Shown piece after piece: positions 8,234 through 16,065 of a stretch of 64,000 nt of DNA. The position numbers and the translations under genes are program-made. Under the pieces are notes generated by a model that did no database searches, was not told the origin of the DNA, and worked only from the letters and a program-made list of their open reading frames with translations. Source of the DNA: Magnimaribacter mokuoloeensis (GTDB lineage Bacteria > Pseudomonadota > Gammaproteobacteria > Magnimaribacterales > Magnimaribacteraceae); assembly GCA_041860225.1 (NCBI GenBank), contig CP151794.1:496001-560000 (forward strand), given 5' to 3'. The number at the start of each line of letters is the position of its first letter. Positions within the stretch are counted from its first letter, which is position 1.

Positions 8234-8922
8234 TTAAAATCATCAAAATCATCAAAATCGTCTTCGACCTCACCGTCTTTTATTTCAAAGTTTCTGCTCT
8301 GTAGATAGGCATCTCGATAAAATAGGTATTCATCTCCAATTACAACGCTCTCAAGGCCTAAGTAACGAGCACGAGTATCAATTAAGTCGATAGCGGTTAG
8401 CGAATAGCTCGTTCTATCATGATCAACTAACCATAGTGGCGTTAAAAAAGCGTCTGGAATCATTGCTAAAGTATCTCTAGTAGTACTTGGCCCTAATCCT
8501 GGTAATACTAAGTAAGGACCATCTGGAACTCCCCAAACTGCTAAAGTTTGACCAAAGTCTTCATCGTGTTTTGTTAAACCTAAATCAGAAGCAATATCTA
8601 TGAAACCGAGCAGCCCAATAGAAGTGTTTAGAGTAAACCTAGAAAAATCTGAAAGTCCCTCATTAAATTTTCCTTGAAGTATATTATTGATACCAATACT
8701 TAAGTCTTCAATGTTGTGAGTAAAGTTAGTAATGCCCTTTTCTAAAAAATCAGGAGTTATTCTTTTATAGAATCTTGCAACAGGAGAAGCTACTTGCATA
8801 TCTAAAGTTTGATTTAAATTATGCGTCTTTTCGTTGATATTTTGAAAAGGGTCTACTTCTGCAAAGGTAAAAGGAGAAAGAAGGAGTAGTAAAATTAATT
8901 TAACGAAGAATGGTTTAATCAT
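8230..8922 (-). CDS. mlaA: MlaA/VacJ family outer-membrane lipid asymmetry protein
   Basis: MlaA removes phospholipids from the outer leaflet of the outer membrane and passes them to the Mla pathway. The 230-residue protein has the MlaA core: DPFQNINEKTHNLN near residue 23, the FTHNIEDLSIGINNILQGK region, TRFTLN-like FSRFTLNTSIGLLGFIDIA, and WGVPDGPYLVLPGLGPST. The N-terminus is a plain signal peptide ending near TFA-EVD, without the lipobox Cys normally present in this lipoprotein. The C-terminus ends in an acidic DDFDDFDDFN tail encoded by a nine-base tandem repeat. It is followed closely after mrp (four-base overlap). Confidence 0.87.
   Translation of the reverse strand: MIKPFFVKLILLLLLSPFTFAEVDPFQNINEKTHNLNQTLDMQVASPVARFYKRITPDFLEKGITNFTHNIEDLSIGINNILQGKFNEGLSDFSRFTLNTSIGLLGFIDIASDLGLTKHDEDFGQTLAVWGVPDGPYLVLPGLGPSTTRDTLAMIPDAFLTPLWLVDHDRTSYSLTAIDLIDTRARYLGLESVVIGDEYLFYRDAYLQSRNFEIKDGEVEDDFDDFDDFN
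8236..8262. repeat. Three-copy nine-base tandem repeat in mlaA tail
   Basis: Units AAAATCATC, AAAATCATC and AAAATCGTC lie head to tail and encode the repeated Asp-Asp-Phe near the MlaA C-terminus. Such a short in-frame repeat could vary in copy number by slippage without breaking the frame. Confidence 0.8.
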
Positions 8923-9743
8923 TTAGTAATATTTATCTGAGGTATGCTTGCAGATTTCTTTTCCTTAAGGTTTTTAATGGATACCGCCAACTTGTCAGAT
9001 ATATTAACAAATTCTTTTTTTAAAATTGGATTATTTTGAATATTATCTTCCTCACTCAATTCAACTAACGGTAACTGAGCTAATAGGTCGAGAGAATATT
9101 CAACAGATAGATCTTTTCCACCATCTTTTCCAAATAAATGATATTTTTTGTCAGACTGATCAGGTTTAAACCAGCTCATATTTTCAATAAGACCAGAAAT
9201 TGGGATATTCAGCTTGTTAATCATTTCGATGCCTTTTTTACAATCTGAAATCGCTACTTTTTGTGGTGTGGTAACAACAATGGATGTAGTTAATGGAATT
9301 CGTTGTAGGAGAGTAAGCTGAACATCACCAGTTCCAGGGGGAGTGTCCACAATCAGATAATCTAATTCCCCCCAGTTTGTTTGAGATAAGAGTTGCATAA
9401 CAGCACCACTAACCATTGGACCCCTCCATATAACTGGCATTTTTTCATTTGAAATCAATCCCATGGAAATAAATTTGATACCTTCCTTGCCCAAAGGCTC
9501 AATAATTTTATCTTGTGTTAATTGCAATTCACCCGGAGATGAATCAAGCATAACTGATTGAGATGGGCCGTATATATCTGCATCAACTAAACCAACTTTA
9601 AACCCTTTATCTTTAAGTGCTAGTGCTATTTGTAGGGAAATAGCTGACTTTCCAACACCACCTTTTGCAGAAAAAATTCCGACTATATTTTTTACTTTTC
9701 TAAGGGTTTCAGGGATTCTTAATTTATTTTCTGTTTGTGCCAT
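8919..9743 (-). CDS. mrp: Mrp/ApbC family P-loop ATPase, putative Fe-S carrier
   Basis: Mrp/NBP35 proteins bind and transfer Fe-S clusters. The 274-residue protein shows the deviant Walker A motif FSAKGGVGKSAIS near residue 25, LVDADIYGPSQ, and the LIVDTPPGTGDVQLTL switch region. It lacks the N-terminal DUF59 domain of longer homologues. The usual CxxC cluster-binding pair after ENMS is replaced by WFKPDQSDKKYH, so cluster binding by the standard ligands is not possible. It is divergent from metG, a pairing conserved in gammaproteobacteria, which supports the orthology. Confidence 0.88.
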   Translation of the reverse strand: MAQTENKLRIPETLRKVKNIVGIFSAKGGVGKSAISLQIALALKDKGFKVGLVDADIYGPSQSVMLDSSPGELQLTQDKIIEPLGKEGIKFISMGLISNEKMPVIWRGPMVSGAVMQLLSQTNWGELDYLIVDTPPGTGDVQLTLLQRIPLTTSIVVTTPQKVAISDCKKGIEMINKLNIPISGLIENMSWFKPDQSDKKYHLFGKDGGKDLSVEYSLDLLAQLPLVELSEEDNIQNNPILKKEFVNISDKLAVSIKNLKEKKSASIPQINITK

Positions 9744-9775
9744 ATTTTCTTAAAAGATAAGCCATTCAAGTAGGT

Positions 9776-9781
9776 TATAAT
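9776..9781 (+). promoter_or_regulatory. -10 box of metG
   Basis: A perfect TATAAT sits 29 bases before the metG ATG. Transcription would begin near 9788, downstream of the alternative TTG at 9781, which argues for ATG 9811 as the start. No clear -35 box is visible. Confidence 0.5.
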
Positions 9782-9810
9782 TGCAATTTAGCCATTATTT
9801 TAACCTTACA

Positions 9811-11460
9811 ATGAGCCAAGGTTCCGAAAAAAGATCAATTTTAGTGACAAGCGCTTTGCCTTATGCAAATGCACCTTTGCATCTGGGTCATATTTTAGAA
9901 CATACACAGACAGATATCTGGGTTAGGTTTCAAAGGCTTTTAGGCAATGAGTGTATCTACGTTTGCGCTGATGATGCCCACGGCACTCCAATTATGCTTA
10001 AAGCGGAAGAGCTTGATATTACTCCAGAAAATCTTATTGAAGATATATACAAAGAACATAAATCTACATTTGAAGCCTATAGAATTTCTCATGATAACTT
10101 TCATACAACACACAGTGATGAAAACAGAATATTATCTGAAAGAATTTTCAATGCTCTTCAAAAAAATGGCTTAATAGAACAAAAGAAAATAAATCAATTG
10201 TTTGATACTACCAAACAAATGTTTCTTTCCGATAGGTATGTAAAAGGCAGTTGTCCTCTTTGTCATGAAAAAGATCAGTATGGAGATAATTGTGAAAAAT
10301 GCAGCGCTACTTATGATGCAATAGAATTAATAGACCCTGTTTCGGTTATCTCTGGTACTAAACCAATTATTAAAGAATCAGATCATCTTTTCTTTAAGCT
10401 AAGCTCTTTGAAAGAAAAGATAATTAATTGGTTAAATCACTCAAACATTCAAGATCCTGTAAGAAACAAACTCAATGAATGGCTCGAAGGCGATTTAAGA
10501 GATTGGGATATAAGCAGGGACAGTCCTTATTTCGGATTTGAAATACCCAATTATCAAGATAAGTTTTTTTATGTTTGGTTGGATGCACCTATTGGTTACC
10601 TCGCGAGTCATTTAAATTATCTAAAAAAAAATGATCAAGAAGTAAAATTTGAAGAGTTTTGGAATACAAAATCAGAAGGAGAAGTATTTCATTTCATAGG
10701 GAAAGACATAATGTACTTTCACACCCTTTTCTTTCCTGTGATGTTGTCAGAATCAAACCTCAAAACACCCAATGGAGTTTTTGTTCACGGTTTTCTAACT
10801 TTGAATGGTGACAAGATGTCCAAATCAAGAGGAAACTTTATTTCTGCTGAAAATTATATTAACACATTAGATGCAGATTACTTGCGCTACTTTTTTGCTT
10901 CTAAACTAGGAACCGGAGTAGATGATATTGATCTCAATTTAGAAGACTTTAGGCAAAAAAGTAACTCTGATTTGGTAAATAAATATGCAAATATAGCCAG
11001 TAGAACAGCAAAATTTTTAAATAAAAATTACGACGGGATTCTTTCAAATGAACTAGATCAACCAGAATTAATTCAAGAGTTCCTAGATAAATCAAAAATT
11101 ATATCTGGCTTATTTGAAGATCTTGAATTTAGCAAAGCAATTAAAGAAATTATGTCTTTGGCTGATAGAGCTAACCAGTATATTGATTCAAAAGAACCAT
11201 GGGTGCTTGTAAAAGACGAAAATAATAAAGATAAAGTTCACTCGATTTGCACTACATCTTTGAATTTATTTAGAATAATCACTATTATGTTGCAGCCCGT
11301 AATACCGGGATTCACAAAAAAAGCTTTTGTATTTCTAAATGAAACAAATATATCCTGGAAAAGTATGGAATCCCCTCTTACAGGATGTAAGATCAACGAT
11401 TTTAATCCCATCATCACTAGGATAGATGAGGACCAAATAAACAAATTACTTGGAAGTTAA
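9811..11460 (+). CDS. metG: Methionyl-tRNA synthetase, catalytic and anticodon domains only
   Basis: Charges tRNA-Met. Starting at ATG 9811 gives MSQGSEKRSILVTSALPYAN, which aligns with the normal MetRS N-terminus. Class I motifs are HLGHI near residue 23 and KMSKS within GDKMSKSRGNF near residue 335. A zinc knuckle (CPLC and CEKC) lies around residues 146-162. The protein has 549 residues, while many gammaproteobacterial MetRS have about 670 because of a C-terminal EMAPII-like tRNA-binding domain. That domain is encoded by the next gene, in another reading frame. Expression is probably from the TATAAT at 9776. Confidence 0.95.
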   Translation: MSQGSEKRSILVTSALPYANAPLHLGHILEHTQTDIWVRFQRLLGNECIYVCADDAHGTPIMLKAEELDITPENLIEDIYKEHKSTFEAYRISHDNFHTTHSDENRILSERIFNALQKNGLIEQKKINQLFDTTKQMFLSDRYVKGSCPLCHEKDQYGDNCEKCSATYDAIELIDPVSVISGTKPIIKESDHLFFKLSSLKEKIINWLNHSNIQDPVRNKLNEWLEGDLRDWDISRDSPYFGFEIPNYQDKFFYVWLDAPIGYLASHLNYLKKNDQEVKFEEFWNTKSEGEVFHFIGKDIMYFHTLFFPVMLSESNLKTPNGVFVHGFLTLNGDKMSKSRGNFISAENYINTLDADYLRYFFASKLGTGVDDIDLNLEDFRQKSNSDLVNKYANIASRTAKFLNKNYDGILSNELDQPELIQEFLDKSKIISGLFEDLEFSKAIKEIMSLADRANQYIDSKEPWVLVKDENNKDKVHSICTTSLNLFRIITIMLQPVIPGFTKKAFVFLNETNISWKSMESPLTGCKINDFNPIITRIDEDQINKLLGS

Positions 11461-11461
11461 T

Positions 11462-11794
11462 ATGGATGAGATAACAATTGAAGATTTCATAAAGCTTGAT
11501 CTAAGAGTGGCTAAAGTCGTAAATGCCGAATCTGTTGAGGAAGCTGACAAGCTCTTAAAGCTTGAACTAGATGTAGGTGCGTCAGGACATAAAACTGTAT
11601 TTGCAGGTATGAAAAAAGCATACGAACCTGAATCTTTAATTAATAAACTTGTAATTTGTGTTAATAATTTACAGCATAGAAAAATGAGGTTTGGAACATC
11701 CGAAGGGATGATACTTGCTGCAGGAGATGATGATTTAGGTATCTTCATATTGTCTCCAGATGATGGCGCAGTACCTGGTATGCAAGTGAGATGA
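11462..11794 (+). CDS. Stand-alone MetRS C-terminal tRNA-binding domain (Trbp111/EMAPII fold)
   Basis: The 110-residue product (MDEITIEDFIKLDLRVAKVV) matches the C-terminal dimerisation and tRNA-binding domain of MetRS, including DLRVAKV, NLQHRKMRFGTSEGM and LLSP-like ILSPDDGAVPG. It starts one base after the metG stop in a different frame, with GGAAG six bases upstream. Ribosomes finishing metG could therefore reinitiate here. Free-standing versions act as tRNA-binding dimers in other bacteria. This is a split form of the usual MetRS, or less likely a frameshifted gene. Its stop overlaps the next gene. Confidence 0.88.
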   Translation: MDEITIEDFIKLDLRVAKVVNAESVEEADKLLKLELDVGASGHKTVFAGMKKAYEPESLINKLVICVNNLQHRKMRFGTSEGMILAAGDDDLGIFILSPDDGAVPGMQVR

Positions 11795-12834
11795 TGAAAA
11801 AAGAAACAGATATTCTAATTATAGGTGCTGGTCCAGTAGGATTATTTACAGTATTTGAAGCAGGCCTGCTCGGACTAGATTGCGTTCTCATTGATAATCT
11901 AGACAAAATAGGAGGTCAGTGCAGTGAGCTTTACCCAGAAAAACCCATCTATGATATTCCCGGAGTAGCCAATCAAACTGCTCAAGAGCATGTAGATGCT
12001 TTATTAGAACAAATCAAGCCGTTTGATTACGAAGTTTTTCTTAATGAAAGGGTTGAAAAAATTGATGAAATATTGGAAGAAGATATTAATTCATGGAAAG
12101 TAACTACTTCAGTAGGAAAAGAATTTATTGCTAAAAGTATTTTTATAGCTGCTGGTGCTGGCTCATTTGAACCTCGAAGACCTCCCAATATAGAAAATCC
12201 TGATAGGTTTTTGGAACAAGGTGTTTCCTACTCGGTGAGATCTAAAGAAAAATTTCGAGATAAAAACTTATTAATTTTTGGTGGTGGAGATAGTGCTCTT
12301 GACTGGACTGTAGAACTATCAGATATCGCAAAGTCAATAAAATTAGTTCATAGAAGAGATGAATTCAGAGGCGCGCCTAATACTGAAGCTCAAATGAGAG
12401 AATTAGTAAATGAAGGAAAGGTTGAACTAAAGACACCCTATGTTATTGAAAATCTTATTGGCAAAGAAAAGGTTACTGGTGTTGAGCTGAAAAACTTTGA
12501 AACGAAAGAAATTGAAGAAGTTCAAGCTGACGAACTGCTTTTCTTATTTGGTTTAAATAAGAAACTTGGACCTATTTCTGAATGGGGTCTTGATATGAAC
12601 AATAAAAAAATATCTGTTGATACTGAAAAATTTGAAACTTCAACAAAAGGAATATTTGCCGTTGGAGATATAAATGATTATCCCGGAAAGTTAGATCTTA
12701 TTTTGTGTGGTTTTCATGAAACGACACTGGCTGTGCAAGAAGCCTATAGGCGCAGTAACCCTGGTGAAAGAGTTCCTTTCGGATATACAACTTCTAATAC
12801 TAAACTACAAAAAAAATTAGGAGTTACCGATTAA
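11791..12834 (+). CDS. Ferredoxin-NADP reductase, thioredoxin-reductase-like
   Basis: FAD flavoenzyme of 347 residues that transfers electrons between NADPH and ferredoxin or flavodoxin. The FAD site GAGPVGLFTVFEAG is at residues 11-24, the NADPH site FGGGDSALDWT is near residue 164, and the terminal FAD-contact motif FAVGDINDYPGK is near 289. There is no CxxC pair between the nucleotide domains, which separates it from thioredoxin reductase and matches the YumC-type FNR. It overlaps the tRNA-binding domain gene by four bases, and its 3' end overlaps argG by eleven bases on the other strand. Confidence 0.88.
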   Translation: MMKKETDILIIGAGPVGLFTVFEAGLLGLDCVLIDNLDKIGGQCSELYPEKPIYDIPGVANQTAQEHVDALLEQIKPFDYEVFLNERVEKIDEILEEDINSWKVTTSVGKEFIAKSIFIAAGAGSFEPRRPPNIENPDRFLEQGVSYSVRSKEKFRDKNLLIFGGGDSALDWTVELSDIAKSIKLVHRRDEFRGAPNTEAQMRELVNEGKVELKTPYVIENLIGKEKVTGVELKNFETKEIEEVQADELLFLFGLNKKLGPISEWGLDMNNKKISVDTEKFETSTKGIFAVGDINDYPGKLDLILCGFHETTLAVQEAYRRSNPGERVPFGYTTSNTKLQKKLGVTD

Positions 12835-14047
12835 TCTTACGTTTCCTTCTTGCAAATTGTTTTAATCTCAGCGAGTTAATCTTTATAAAACCAGTGGCAT
12901 CAGCCTGATTATAAGCATTCTCATCATCTTCAAAAGTTACGATTTTAGAATCGTAGAGGCTGAATTCTGAAGACCTGCCTAGTATAGTAACGTTTCCTTT
13001 ATACAAAGATATATCAACTGAACCAGTTACATGTTCTTGAGTTTTATCTATTAATGCCTGAAGAGCTTCTCTCTCAGGACTCCACCAAAAACCGTCATAG
13101 ATTAGTTGAGCATATTTGGGCATGATTTCATCTTTCAAATGTCCAGCTTGGCTATCCAGAGTAATTGACTCAATAGCTCTATGAGCCTTTAAAAGTATAG
13201 TGCCGCCGGGAGTTTCATAACAACCCCTAGACTTCATGCCAGTGAACCTATTTTCAACTAAATCCAGCCTCCCTATTCCGTGTATACCAGCCAATTCATT
13301 TAAACGAGAAAGAATTTCAGAAGAACTTAGTTTTTCGTTGTTGAGGGAAATAGCGAGACCTTTTTCAAAAGAGATAGATATTCTCTCCGCTTTATCAGGT
13401 GCATCCTCCAAAGATGATGTTCTTTGCCATATCTCTTCAGGAGCTTCAACAGATGGATCTTCTAAAATTTCTCCCTCATATGAAGTGTGAAGCAGGTTTT
13501 CATCTGTAGAATAAAGTGGCTCATCAGGGCTAGACTCGATCTCTATTTGATGTTGCTTACAATATTCGACTAAATCTGCCCTAGATGAATAATCCCAAGT
13601 CCTCCAGGGAGCGATAACTTCTATTTCAGGGTTTAAACTATAAGAACCAATTTCGAATCTTATCTGGTCATTTCCTTTACCAGTTGCGCCGTGTGCAATT
13701 GCATCTGCACCCTCTTCCTCAGCTATTTCAACCAGTCGTTTGCTTATCAAAGGTCGCGCTATAGATGTTCCGAGTAAATATTCACCTTCGTAGAGTGTAT
13801 TTGCTTTCAGCATTTGAAAAATATAGTCTTTGGTAAAGTCTTCTTTTAGATCCTCAATTATGATCTTGGATGCACCTATAGAATTCGCTCTACTTTTAAC
13901 TAACTCCGGATCATGGTCCTGTCCAATGTCAGCAGTAAAAGCAATGACTTCTGCGTCATAAGTATTTTTCAACCAGTGAAGTATCACGGTAGTATCTAAA
14001 CCACCCGAATAAGCTAAAACTATTTTTTTTATTTTCTTGTCACTCAT
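12824..14047 (-). CDS. argG: Argininosuccinate synthase
   Basis: Joins citrulline and aspartate to argininosuccinate in arginine synthesis. The 407-residue protein has the ATP-binding P-loop AYSGGLDTTVILHW near residue 12, AHGATGKGNDQIRFE near residue 117, and GRLDLVENRFTGMKSRG near residue 258, all diagnostic. Length fits the type 1 enzyme. It is a single-gene unit with a TACAAT hexamer about twelve bases before the ATG, giving a leader of only a few bases. Confidence 0.96.
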   Translation of the reverse strand: MSDKKIKKIVLAYSGGLDTTVILHWLKNTYDAEVIAFTADIGQDHDPELVKSRANSIGASKIIIEDLKEDFTKDYIFQMLKANTLYEGEYLLGTSIARPLISKRLVEIAEEEGADAIAHGATGKGNDQIRFEIGSYSLNPEIEVIAPWRTWDYSSRADLVEYCKQHQIEIESSPDEPLYSTDENLLHTSYEGEILEDPSVEAPEEIWQRTSSLEDAPDKAERISISFEKGLAISLNNEKLSSSEILSRLNELAGIHGIGRLDLVENRFTGMKSRGCYETPGGTILLKAHRAIESITLDSQAGHLKDEIMPKYAQLIYDGFWWSPEREALQALIDKTQEHVTGSVDISLYKGNVTILGRSSEFSLYDSKIVTFEDDENAYNQADATGFIKINSLRLKQFARRKRKINR

Positions 14048-14117
14048 AATAAGTTCGTTATTGTATACCTAGTAAATTTAATTTGCTGATGACTTTGCAG
14101 CCCTTTAACTATCTCTT

Positions 14118-14125
14118 GATACAAT
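14118..14125 (+). promoter_or_regulatory. Extended -10 promoter of BCCT transporter
   Basis: TGATACAAT fits an extended -10 (TG-N-TACAAT). Transcription would start near 14132, about a dozen bases before the ATG at 14144. No Shine-Dalgarno site precedes that ATG. Confidence 0.4.
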
Positions 14126-14143
14126 AAAATTAAGATCTTTTAC

Positions 14144-15670
14144 ATGTTTACCCTAAATAAAACCCTAGATAAGTATAGTATTGATCGAGTAACACTTTTA
14201 ATAAGCTTATCAATTGTATTTTTTACAGCCCTTTTTATTCTTAGTGACGAGGAGTTCGCAAAATTAACTATCGAAAACACTTATGCTCTTGTTACTAGTG
14301 TTTTCGGGTCATCCTACTTGGTTTTAACATTGTGCTGTTTTGTATTCTTAATTTTCTTAAGCTGTTCAAAATATGGATCTTACAAACTTGGTGGACAAAG
14401 TTCTTTACCTGAGTTCTCGTATTTTAGTTGGATTGGAATGTTGTTTTGTTCCGGTATTGGTGGAGGTATTATTTATTGGTCAGGTGTGGAATGGGCTTAC
14501 TATATAGAAATACCTCAGTTTGGAATATCTCCTTATTCTGATGAAGCCTATTCACTTGCAACAGCTTATGGATTATTCCATTGGGGAATAAGTGCTTGGT
14601 CAATTTACGGCATTCCTGCTATAGCTCTTTCAATAGCCTATTATAAATACAATCTTCATTCACTTAGATTAAGCTCAAGTCTGACTGGCCTAGGTTTTAA
14701 AAACATTGAATCTTCTATATTTGGAAGATTTATTGATCTTATTTTTATACTTTCTACTGTAGGTGCTGCTGGAGGAACTATTGGTTCTTATGTGCCTATG
14801 TTATCCAGCGGATTTAGTAGCTTGATCAATATAAATAATAATCTTTATCTAGATCTTGGAGTGATTAGTGTATGTGTAAGCTTATTTGGGTTTAGTGTCT
14901 ATAAAGGGCTCAATAAGGGTATTAAGAATTTAAGTAATTTTAATCTAGGCTTAGCATTGTTTTTTTTAGTGTTAATTCTAATTTCAATTGATTTTATGGA
15001 ACTCGCTCAAATAGCAGCTTCTGGAATTTCTTATTCTTTTATCTATTTCTGGGATATGAGTACATTAGGCATTGCAGAAGAATCAGAATTTGCAAAGGAA
15101 TGGACAATATTTTATTGGGCCTGGTGGGTAGCCTTTGGTCCATTAGTGGGTCTATTCATTGCAAGGATATCCAAAGGCAGAAGTTTAAGAGGAATTATAT
15201 TCGGGATGTTATTTTTTGGAACGTTGGGAACTTGGCTTTTTTATACAATCCTAGGTGGATACGCAATGATTGGTGATATAAGTGGCGAAATGAATGTAGT
15301 TCAAAACATGAAAATCTATGGTCATGCTGATACAGCTATTCAAGTGATAACTAGCTTACCTTTACAAAATTTAATGTTATTAATTTTTTGCATTATTACG
15401 GTCGTGTTTGTAACAACTTCATATGATTCAATGTCTTACGTTATCTCTTACCATGTCTTAAAAAAAGATGGACAAGCTTCGAATCCACATAAAAATTTAA
15501 GGCTTTTCTGGGCTGTTATTTTAGGAATATTACCTGCAGCTTTAGTTTTATATTCTGATCACAGTGTAGCCCTAGATATTATTTTAATTACTTCATTGCC
15601 ATTGATGCTTGTATATCCTTTAATGGCAATCTCCATTGTGAAAGAGTTAAAGAGTTATGAAGAAACCTAA
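14144..15670 (+). CDS. BCCT family betaine/carnitine/choline-type transporter
   Basis: Sodium- or proton-coupled importer of quaternary ammonium compounds such as glycine betaine, or of DMSP. The 508-residue protein has about twelve membrane segments and the BCCT signatures: GIGGGIIYWSGVEWAYY near residue 105, and the tryptophan-rich core WTIFYWAWWVAFGPLVGLF followed by ARISKGRSLRG near residue 330. The substrate cannot be fixed from sequence. The stop lies 14 bases inside the following MetY remnant, so the two were probably one operon. A homocysteine methyltransferase follows, so an imported methyl donor is plausible. Confidence 0.9.
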   Translation: MFTLNKTLDKYSIDRVTLLISLSIVFFTALFILSDEEFAKLTIENTYALVTSVFGSSYLVLTLCCFVFLIFLSCSKYGSYKLGGQSSLPEFSYFSWIGMLFCSGIGGGIIYWSGVEWAYYIEIPQFGISPYSDEAYSLATAYGLFHWGISAWSIYGIPAIALSIAYYKYNLHSLRLSSSLTGLGFKNIESSIFGRFIDLIFILSTVGAAGGTIGSYVPMLSSGFSSLININNNLYLDLGVISVCVSLFGFSVYKGLNKGIKNLSNFNLGLALFFLVLILISIDFMELAQIAASGISYSFIYFWDMSTLGIAEESEFAKEWTIFYWAWWVAFGPLVGLFIARISKGRSLRGIIFGMLFFGTLGTWLFYTILGGYAMIGDISGEMNVVQNMKIYGHADTAIQVITSLPLQNLMLLIFCIITVVFVTTSYDSMSYVISYHVLKKDGQASNPHKNLRLFWAVILGILPAALVLYSDHSVALDIILITSLPLMLVYPLMAISIVKELKSYEET

Positions 15671-15880
15671 GGATTTAAATTTAGACACATTATCATTACA
15701 TGCAGGGAGTAAACCCGATAAAGAATTTGGATCAAGAGCAACACCAATATACCAAACTTCTTCATTTGTTTTTCCAGATTCTGAAACAGCAGCTGGTATC
15801 TTCAATAATGAGATGGCTGGCCATGTTTACTCACGCATTACAAACCCTACAAACGCTGTATTAGAAGAAAGGATAAGTTC
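15657..15880 (+). pseudogene. N-terminal remnant of O-acetyl/O-succinylhomoserine sulfhydrylase (MetY/MetZ type)
   Basis: About 75 residues match the N-terminus of the Cys/Met-metabolism PLP enzyme family: LDTLSLHAGSKPD, TPIYQTSSFVF, and HVYSRITNPTNAVLEERI. Family members are around 400 residues. Here the match stops abruptly after ERISS, and the frame ends at TAA 15897-15899. The PLP-binding lysine domain is missing, so the product cannot be active. The start lies inside the BCCT gene, as in a former operon. The sequence that follows is from a different protein family. Confidence 0.88.
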
Positions 15881-16050
15881 AGCTTATTCTTGGATCTAAT
15901 GATTTTTTAACACCTAAATTTAAAGCTCAAAATTTAATTCAAGCTTTTAAAAATCCAACTGTAGAAGAAGTTAAAGGTTCAGGGCACTCTTTAATGATGG
16001 AAGAACCAAATAAAGTACTAGAGTATTTAAAAAAATTATTCGACAATTAA
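15877..16050 (+). pseudogene. C-terminal remnant of an alpha/beta hydrolase
   Basis: In the frame ending at TAA 16048-16050 the sequence reads VQLILGSNDFLTP, then a helix, then EVKGSGHSLMMEEPNKVLEYLKKLF. This is the end of an alpha/beta-hydrolase fold: last strand with the acid residue, then the G-x-GH motif with the catalytic His. There is no start codon or nucleophile domain. The piece is fused to the MetY remnant at about 15873-15883, which marks a deletion breakpoint. Confidence 0.75.
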
Positions 16051-16065
16051 TTCTGGGGAGTTGAT

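Noticed and set aside
9781..9810. Upstream TTG start for metG adding ten residues
   Set aside because: The TTG overlaps the last base of the TATAAT promoter, so it would lie upstream of the transcription start. The ATG at 9811 gives the family N-terminus.
11450..11461. TTG start at 11450 for the tRNA-binding domain
   Set aside because: ATG 11462 has a better-spaced GGAAG and gives the conserved domain start; the TTG is inside metG with no site.
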